Assembly: GCA_036850595.1 (NCBI GenBank) | Contig: CM072163.1 | Location: 20,623,550 to 20,687,549, forward strand | Reading direction: 5' to 3' | Source: Rhyacichthys aspro | Lineage: Eukaryota; Chordata; Actinopteri; Gobiiformes; Rhyacichthyidae | Length of the DNA: 64,000 nt | In this document: piece after piece, positions 60,778 to 64,000 of the stretch | Layout of the letters: each line of letters opens with the position of its first letter | Numbering within the stretch: the first letter of the stretch is position 1 | The notes under the pieces: model-generated | Told to the model about the DNA's origin: nothing | The model's input: only the letters and a program-made list of their open reading frames with translations | Database searches by the model: none | Program-made: the position numbers and the translations under genes

Positions 60778-61802
60778 GTGAGAACTATCAGTCACTTAAA
60801 GGGATAGTATTATCATAAGTTATGAATAGCCACTATATTTCATTGGATAGTAGTCTGTCTGCTACCAGTTTGGAACAGCAGCCAAGAGCAATGACACATA
60901 TTGTATGTAATGTCCAGTATTTCTATTTAAATATTTGTCATATGTACTACATTTTTACCCCATATGAGCAAGCTCATTCTTGAAGCAAACATGGGCAGTA
61001 GGGGTGGGCGGATCGATCTAAGTATTAATAGTATCAATGCCAAAGTTAGTATCAGTAATAGATTGATACTAGCGTAATGAGATCAATATTTTTCTGGCTG
61101 TTTTCCTTCTATACATTCAGTACATACTTGAATTTCCGAGTTTGTGTGAGCGCAGCTTCTCTCCCAGTCCTTATGGTCCAATAGTGCTCCTCTCTCACTT
61201 TACTCAGGCTCATCGTGCCCCTCCTGCCCCTCCTGCCCCGCTCTGCTGGAGCAGACGGAGCAGCTCACTGCTGCCTGTCAACCTAGCTTCCTCATGACGC
61301 TGGAGAAAAAAAGGAGCGCTGTTTGGAGCTACTTTGCAGCTATATACCTTTTTTTGTTTTTGCCTAATGTATTGCTGAGTAGTCACCAGCCCCTTTCACA
61401 ACAGTAGATGGTTAAGTCCTTGTGTCATTGCTCATTTTTGCTCATTTTACTTTTCCATACTGCTAATAACCTGACCACTATTTACTGTAGGTTATACATT
61501 AACATTACAGAGGTACCTCAGAACCCCGTTTTGGAATACCTAAAATTCAACACATGTACATGTGTTATGTATTTTAAATTAAGTCTTTTTTCTGTGTTTT
61601 TGGGACAGTGTGAACTGCTAGTCATAACTTTCAACCGTGTTTATTATCCTCATAAACCATAAACCATCTGATTTAATAGTCCTCATCAAAACTTGAAGTC
61701 AGTGGAGGTGTTTTTTGAAGATCTGCAATTGTTTATGTTTATCCACTTTTTCAGTCAATAAGTCAATAAGAATAATACTTTAACTGCTGACATTTTTTAC
61801 AG
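60778..61802 (+). other. agmo: agmo intron 6
   Basis: A 1,025-base intron, GTGAGA donor and TTTTTTACAG acceptor, largely occupied by the hAT-like repeat that starts at 60,996. Confidence 0.8.
60996..61400 (+). mobile_element. Probable hAT-like MITE with GC-rich core
   Basis: It begins CAGTAGGGGTGGGCGGATCG, a start shared by many fish hAT-like elements. Then follow TATCAATGCC/TATCAGTA/TGATACTAGC repeats, and a GC-rich part with a GCCCCTCCT short repeat (61,215-61,240). The right end is not identified, so the stated end is approximate. Confidence 0.45.
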
Positions 61803-61868
61803 GGAGAAATCTGTATTGCATTGACAAGAATTATGGTGGAATTCTGATAATCTGGGATCGGCTGTTTG
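61803..61868 (+). CDS. agmo: agmo exon 7
   Basis: An exon of 66 bases. The first two bases complete Gly225; it ends with the first base of Gly247 at donor GTAAGA. Residues 226-246 read RNLYCIDKNYGGILIIWDRLF, nearly the same as in human AGMO. This is part of the catalytic core after the third histidine motif. Confidence 0.95.
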
Positions 61869-62034
61869 GTAAGAAAAAGTCATCATTTCCTTTTGCTGGT
61901 GCTGTAGCTCTTGTTTACTATGGTACTGTAAGATTTACTACAGTGATAATGACTCTTGGCTGTAACCCTCTGTTCTGTGAGGTACAATAAACAGTGGGTT
62001 ATGGTTCTCTCACTTGTTTTCATGTTGTCCACAG
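61869..62034 (+). other. agmo: agmo intron 7
   Basis: A short intron of 166 bases, GTAAGA donor and TGTCCACAG acceptor; nothing else recognised. Confidence 0.85.
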
Positions 62035-62114
62035 GTACCTTTGCTTCAGAGACTGAAAAAGTGGTGTTTGGCCTTGTCTTTCCCATTAATACATTTGAAA
62101 TACTCTATGTTCAG
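62035..62114 (+). CDS. agmo: agmo exon 8
   Basis: An exon of 80 bases; the first two bases complete Gly247 and it ends in phase 0 after VQ at donor GTTAGT. Residues 248-273: TFASETEKVVFGLVFPINTF, then EILYVQ. It aligns with human TFEAENEKVVYGLTHPINTF. Confidence 0.94.
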
Positions 62115-63005
62115 GTTAGTCCTGGCTTTGGGAGTTATGTCCACTTACCTGGTTTTGCATTTGTAACAATGACATTATTACTGTAAGGGCTGTATTCAAA
62201 CAGTGAAAATAACTCTAACGTCCACCTTTAAAAAATCACAGTTTTCCTCCTTTTAATTTTCCCTTTCCTACTTGTCGATGTCAAGCAGGTCAGCTGACAG
62301 ACTCGCTAAGGCCTGGGATAAAACACTAACTGTGGGCTCCTGTCAAAAAATTTTTTTTAATTTTAATTTTACTAGAAAAAAAACTGCATTGCATATATGC
62401 AGAGTTTAAAACCCAGTTTGTACTGTTTTGTTTTTTCCTTTCAGACTATTGAGTGTCCTGTAATGCATTGTGTTATGCCTCAGACCAAACTAATAACAGA
62501 CAATAAAAAGATCAATGCTCATTCTCCATTCCACTGTAGTACCCACTAGATATGTGCATTCATGAACCCAGCCTTGAAATTCCTCTCTACATTTTTTCAG
62601 AGTAACTTGTTCAGTGCTGCCAACAAACCTCTTGCTGCATTTCTTTAACTATAATGACTATAACTATAATAACTCATCAAGTGCAACTATTCAAATTTTT
62701 TTATTAAATGTCTCCTCAATAACTAATAGTTCAGTAGTCAACCAGAGGCTGTCAGCCCTATTCAGTATTCGAAAGAAAGTGTTTAGCGGAAGTGAAGGAG
62801 GGCCGTACATGAAATGCCCACAGGTGGAAGTTAGGGTTATTTTAGCTGCCTTAGTCTTGGCAAATCACTGCAAAAGTTCATGAAAACAGAAACCTCTCCA
62901 CTCAAGATTAATCATTGCACCAATCCCTACATTAACATTGATCAGGTAAATGTAGCGTTTGATTGTATGTTGATTTCAGCCTTGTTTTCTCTTTTTCTCT
63001 TTTAG
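62115..63005 (+). other. agmo: agmo intron 8
   Basis: An 891-base intron, GTTAGT donor and CTTTTAG acceptor. A frame open at 62,614-62,883 runs through AT-rich sequence and shows no domain. Confidence 0.8.
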
Positions 63006-63140
63006 CTCCACTACTACTTGGGTTTGTGGGAAAGGTCCAAGACTTACAAGAATATCGCCGACAAATTGTCAACTTTCATGAAAGGGCCAAGCTGGAAGCC
63101 TGGTAAACCTCGGTTGGGTGACCACAAGGAAAACCCCAAG
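63006..63140 (+). CDS. agmo: agmo exon 9, last exon within the window
   Basis: An exon of 135 bases, phase 0 at both ends, residues 274-318, ending after ENPK at donor GTAAGT. LHYYLGLWERSKTYKNIADK corresponds to the human LFSIW-containing segment, and FMKGPSWKPGKPRLGDHKE to human FKGPGWGPGKPRLGLSEE. There is no stop codon and a clean donor, so the protein continues in exons outside the window. The human protein has 445 residues; the missing part holds the C-terminal membrane helices. Confidence 0.93.
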
Positions 63141-64000
63141 GTAAGTAAAACCAAAATGCAAGCTTCGATTTCTCATAATACGCTCAGACTTCAAGTGTGC
63201 CATTTTGACACAGGCAAAAATAAAGACTTAAATGACTCAGAGCATTCCTTATTGGAGCGTTCCCATTCTCCAAAAACTTTTACAAGTGAGTGCCACATCA
63301 AATAAAAGCTCCCAAAGTCTTTGTAGGGGGAACACAATAACTTCATTTTCACCCTCTTTAAATGCAGTCTGGATTGAAACCGCATGCATTTGAGTGGTGC
63401 ATGTGTGTGCAGACAGAAAATACAGGCTCCACTCGAACGGGCCCGTGGTTAGCTTTGAAATAACGCTGATGGTGTCACATGTTTAGTTCCCTCGTGTGAC
63501 GCCCCCTTTACTATTAAATTGGCTCCTTAAGAACCCAGCGGGGCAATTCTAAACACGGACAGGGGCTGGAACTGAACTGAAATATCTACAAAGGCAAACA
63601 GCTGCTGGGGGAGTTCTGCAGAGGAACAAAAGAGGAGTGAATGAGAGGGGGGACCGGGTGGAGGGGTCTGAGTCTAAGCAGAGCAGTGTGGTGTAATACC
63701 TGCCTTGTGAACAGAATACAGGGGGAACCCACGCACATGTGGTGGTCTGCTGCCTCACAGACCTGGGAAACCCCCAGAATGATTCTATGTCCACACCGAA
63801 GTATTTTCATTTTAACATGCAATTTTAGAGTAAAAACACTGAAAATCTCCCTACACTTTTGCATTAAAAACACGATGACAGTCCATTCTTAAAAGGCGGA
63901 GAGCAAGTTGCACCAAAGAGGTTTACATTCTAAACCGTTTTAAATCTTTTTGTAACTTAAATTGTATATGCACCAACATTTAATTATAGTCTAAATTAAA
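63141..64000 (+). other. agmo: agmo intron 9, partial
   Basis: From the GTAAGT donor to the right edge of the window. It has a GC-richer part at about 63,400-63,780, and the frames open on both strands there (63,549-63,892) look compositional. No exon 10 recognised. Confidence 0.75.

Noticed and set aside
1..64000. Search for CRISPR arrays, operons, phage or bacterial mobile islands
   Set aside because: The window is vertebrate DNA with spliced genes and eukaryotic repeats; no regular spacer-repeat array or prokaryotic gene was seen.

Overview
The window is vertebrate nuclear DNA, most likely from a teleost fish, probably a percomorph. It carries two spliced protein-coding genes in an AT-rich background full of degenerate interspersed repeats of fish type (hAT-, pogo/Tigger-, TTAA-flanked and Tc1-like elements, tRNA-derived SINEs, LINE tails and a Penelope-like relic). 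Most open frames in the noncoding stretches carry no recognisable protein. No bacterial, phage or CRISPR features were seen.

Layout, all genes on the + strand. 1-18,240: intergenic DNA upstream of meox2, with a degenerate tandem array (about 10.0-11.7 kb), a MITE-like repeat next to a LINE tail (12.8-13.6 kb) and a few GC-richer patches that may be regulatory. 18,242-32,480: meox2, complete, 3 exons, 308 codons, homeodomain split across exons 2 and 3, introns of 7.2 and 4.5 kb. 32,480-36,089: short intergenic gap holding a TTAA-flanked element nested inside a pogo/Tigger-like element, a Tc1-type end, and a CpG-rich AGMO promoter with a perfect TCTCGCGAGA palindrome. 36,090-63,140: first nine coding exons of agmo (alkylglycerol monooxygenase, TMEM195), 318 codons. 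The C-terminal part (about 125 residues by comparison with the human protein) lies beyond the right edge.

The tandem order MEOX2 then AGMO on one strand matches the human 7p21 locus, so this is conserved microsynteny in a more compact form. The two proteins have no known common pathway: MEOX2 is a mesodermal, myogenic and vascular transcription factor, while AGMO is an ER membrane, tetrahydrobiopterin-dependent ether-lipid cleaving enzyme. One explanation for the linkage is that meox2 enhancers sit in the surrounding DNA, including agmo introns. Candidate elements, such as a PBX/MEIS-motif patch at 51.92-52.16 kb and a paired E-box patch at 48.89-49.10 kb, are listed as hypotheses.

I found no convincing new biological system. 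The most useful observations are the exact exon models with intact catalytic histidines, the three short uORFs (one a bare ATG-TGA) in the presumed meox2 leader, the BANP-type promoter motif, a miR-130/301 seed match in the meox2 3' UTR, and several layered transposon relics.
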